Source of the DNA: Flagellimonas aurea
GTDB taxonomy: Bacteria > Bacteroidota > Bacteroidia > Flavobacteriales > Flavobacteriaceae
NCBI RefSeq assembly: GCF_017313785.1
Contig: NZ_JAFLNL010000006.1
Location: 223,919 to 287,918, forward strand
Direction: 5' to 3'
Length of the DNA stretch: 64,000 nt
Shown piece after piece: positions 62,739-64,000 of the stretch; within the stretch, counting starts at the first letter, position 1; each line of letters begins with the position of its first letter. The notes below the pieces were generated by a model. That model made no database searches, was not told the origin of the DNA, and worked only from the letters and a program-made list of their open reading frames with translations. The position numbers were made by a program, and so were the translations under genes.

Positions 62739-64000
62739 TTATTTTACCACAAAAACCACGTTGATCAATGCATTATAATCGGCTGGTTGACCAATTATAT
62801 CATAGGTTAATTGACCATTGGCATCAATACTCATATTATCGAATACAGTTGGATCTGCATAGGTTATGTAATAGTACAACTCTGTTGGTCCGTATGTCGG
62901 GATTGCTGCAGGTGCCCCTGCGCTTGCGACTGCCGGTGTTCCGTATTGAGTTACATATTGAGAATATAAATTCAACGTTCTACCTGCTCCATTACTTGAA
63001 GCATCTATAGCAATCGAAGGCGGGTAAAAAATTCGTGCCGCTTTGGAGGTAATTGGGGCAATATCTTGGATTACATCTTCCACAGTAGCTTCCGTATTTC
63101 CATCGCCATCTACATCTACTGGGGAATTGGAACTTATATCTGATGCATTTTGAGCGTCAACGTACGCCTTCGTGGCAGCGTCGCTAGCTGCCGTCGGAAT
63201 GCCAAGCCCGGTGATCGTCGCTCCGTTCGCATTGTTGCCGTCCAAGAGCACTTCCTCGATGTTCTGTATCTCGTTTGATGGGTCGAAGTCACCATCCCGT
63301 ATGTCTATGGTCGCGCTGGCACCATCGGTGATCGTAAGCTCGACGCTCTCGTTGGCTGTGCCGCCAGCGCCGATGCCAAGGTCCTGGTCGTCAGTCCCGT
63401 CAAGGGCGTCAACGTACGCCTTCGTGGCAGCGTCGCTAGCTGCCGTCGGAGTGCCAAGGCCCGTGATCGTCGCTCCGTTCGCATTGTTGCCGTCCAAGAG
63501 CACTTCCTCGATGTTCTGTATCTCGTTCGATGGGTCGAAATCACCATCCCGTATGTCTATGGTCGCACTGGTACCATCGGTGATCGTAAGCTCGACGCTC
63601 TCATTGGCTGTGCCGCCAGCGCCTATCCCAAGGTCCTGGTCGTCAGTCCCGTCAAGGGCGTCAACGTAAGCCTTCGTGGCAGCATCGGTAGCAGCCGTCG
63701 GAATGCCAAGCCCGGTGATCGTCGCTCCGTTCGCATTGTTGCCGTCCAAGAGCACTTCCTCGATGTTCTGTATCTCGTTCGATGGGTCGAAATCACCATC
63801 CCGTATGTCTATGGTCGCACTGGCACCATCGGTGATCGTAAGCTCGACGCTCTCATTGGCTGTGCCGCCAGCGCCTATCCCAAGGTCCTGGTCGTCAGTC
63901 CCGTCAAGGGCGTCAACGTACGCCTTCGTGGCAGCGTCGCTAGCTGCCGTCGGAGTGCCAAGGCCCGTGATCGTCGCTCCGTTCGCATTGTTGCCGTCCA
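62739..64000 (-). CDS. Tandem-repeat surface protein (partial, N-terminus beyond window)
   Basis: The frame stays open from the window edge to a stop at 62739. It is built of 84-residue repeats containing DAATKAYVDALDGTDDQDLG, ANESVELTITDG, ATIDIRDGDFDPSNEIQNIEE and GATITGLG. The codon at 63753-63755 that could serve as a GTG start is an internal Val of a repeat, so the true start lies off-window. The C-terminal 200 residues are unique (from about SSNSPVDVDGDGNTEATVEDV to INVVFVVK) and do not show a type A or B CTD. The ATKAYVDA/DPSNEIQN style of repeat occurs in phage-fibre-like and flavobacterial surface proteins, so a fibrous adhesin or surface filament is likely. The operon with the type B CTD and PorP/SprF genes suggests export with that system. 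Confidence 0.85.
   Translation of the reverse strand, partial: DGNNANGATITGLGTPTAASDAATKAYVDALDGTDDQDLGIGAGGTANESVELTITDGASATIDIRDGDFDPSNEIQNIEEVLLDGNNANGATITGLGIPTAATDAATKAYVDALDGTDDQDLGIGAGGTANESVELTITDGTSATIDIRDGDFDPSNEIQNIEEVLLDGNNANGATITGLGTPTAASDAATKAYVDALDGTDDQDLGIGAGGTANESVELTITDGASATIDIRDGDFDPSNEIQNIEEVLLDGNNANGATITGLGIPTAASDAATKAYVDAQNASDISSNSPVDVDGDGNTEATVEDVIQDIAPITSKAARIFYPPSIAIDASSNGAGRTLNLYSQYVTQYGTPAVASAGAPAAIPTYGPTELYYYITYADPTVFDNMSIDANGQLTYDIIGQPADYNALINVVFVVK
63241..64000 (-). repeat. 252-bp tandem repeats in the surface protein gene
   Basis: The phrase TCCAAGAGCA starts at 63241, 63493 and 63745, and its first four bases recur at 63997, giving a strict 252-base period (84 codons). 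Three full copies are visible and the array continues past the window. A partial further copy precedes 63241. Copies differ only at scattered positions and look GC-richer than the unique 3' part of the gene. Confidence 0.95.

Noticed and set aside
63172..63669. A plus-strand repeat protein
   Set aside because: It is the antisense shadow of the 252-bp repeats; the minus-strand frame is the one with surface-protein motifs and continues to a normal stop.
63241..64000. CRISPR array
   Set aside because: The repeats are 252 bp, directly adjacent and coding, without spacers.

Overview
The window looks like a chromosomal segment of a marine, carotenoid-making Flavobacteriaceae bacterium. It resembles the Muricauda/Maribacter/Robiginitalea group, but the genus is a guess. 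The evidence is SusC/SusD pairs with an STN domain, a PorP/SprF and type B sorting-domain locus of the type IX secretion system (T9SS), Bacteroidetes-type promoters (TTTG plus TAnnTTTG), DUF4295 behind L28/L33, and few Shine-Dalgarno signals. Base composition is moderate and even, apart from a GC-richer repeat tract at the right edge. No insertion sequence, prophage, CRISPR array or rRNA was seen; most genes are housekeeping or common family genes.

Left part (1-8 kb): a minus-strand nutrient-uptake locus reading ECF sigma factor, FecR anti-sigma, SusC-like TonB receptor with an STN signalling domain, SusD-like lipoprotein, and a lipoprotein alkaline phosphatase cut by the window edge. A tRNA-Leu(GAG) follows. 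From 8.3 to 15 kb are an unknown membrane protein, an AGCS sodium/amino-acid symporter and a compact operon: a MerR/B12-binding regulator of CarH type, crtI, crtB and crtZ. This is probably a light-controlled carotenoid operon. Two tandem TlpA-like thioredoxins follow, one without its active-site cysteines, then aconitase, MoxR, SurA-like foldases, an SRPBCC/serine-hydrolase operon, and a Gfo/Idh/MocA plus DoxX pair.

Middle (26-44 kb): rimO, an amidase, ftsY, the rpmB-rpmG-DUF4295 operon with a textbook promoter, cinA/HPt/FAA hydrolase, an exonuclease, a 2-oxoacid dehydrogenase E2, recR, an SSS symporter, a CoA-binding protein, a TonB-receptor-like barrel, fabH, an AarF kinase and a TetR-like regulator.

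Right part (44-64 kb): htpG, two membrane proteins, an ECF sigma factor with a probable membrane regulator and a divergent small membrane protein, MOSC, AraC, S1/P1 nuclease, a CBM9/DUF5916 outer-membrane protein, DUF819, DUF4369, an idi-queD-manA operon, and a T9SS surface module: PorP/SprF, a type B CTD protein with Ca-binding repeats, and a long protein built of 252-bp tandem repeats that leaves the window.

The points most worth a second look are: divergent matching ECF-type promoters (TGTAAC-N17-CGTC) with a third copy before the outer-membrane barrel gene at 38.5 kb; the CarH-crt operon; the near-identical 84-residue surface repeats; and the cysteine-less TlpA paralogue.
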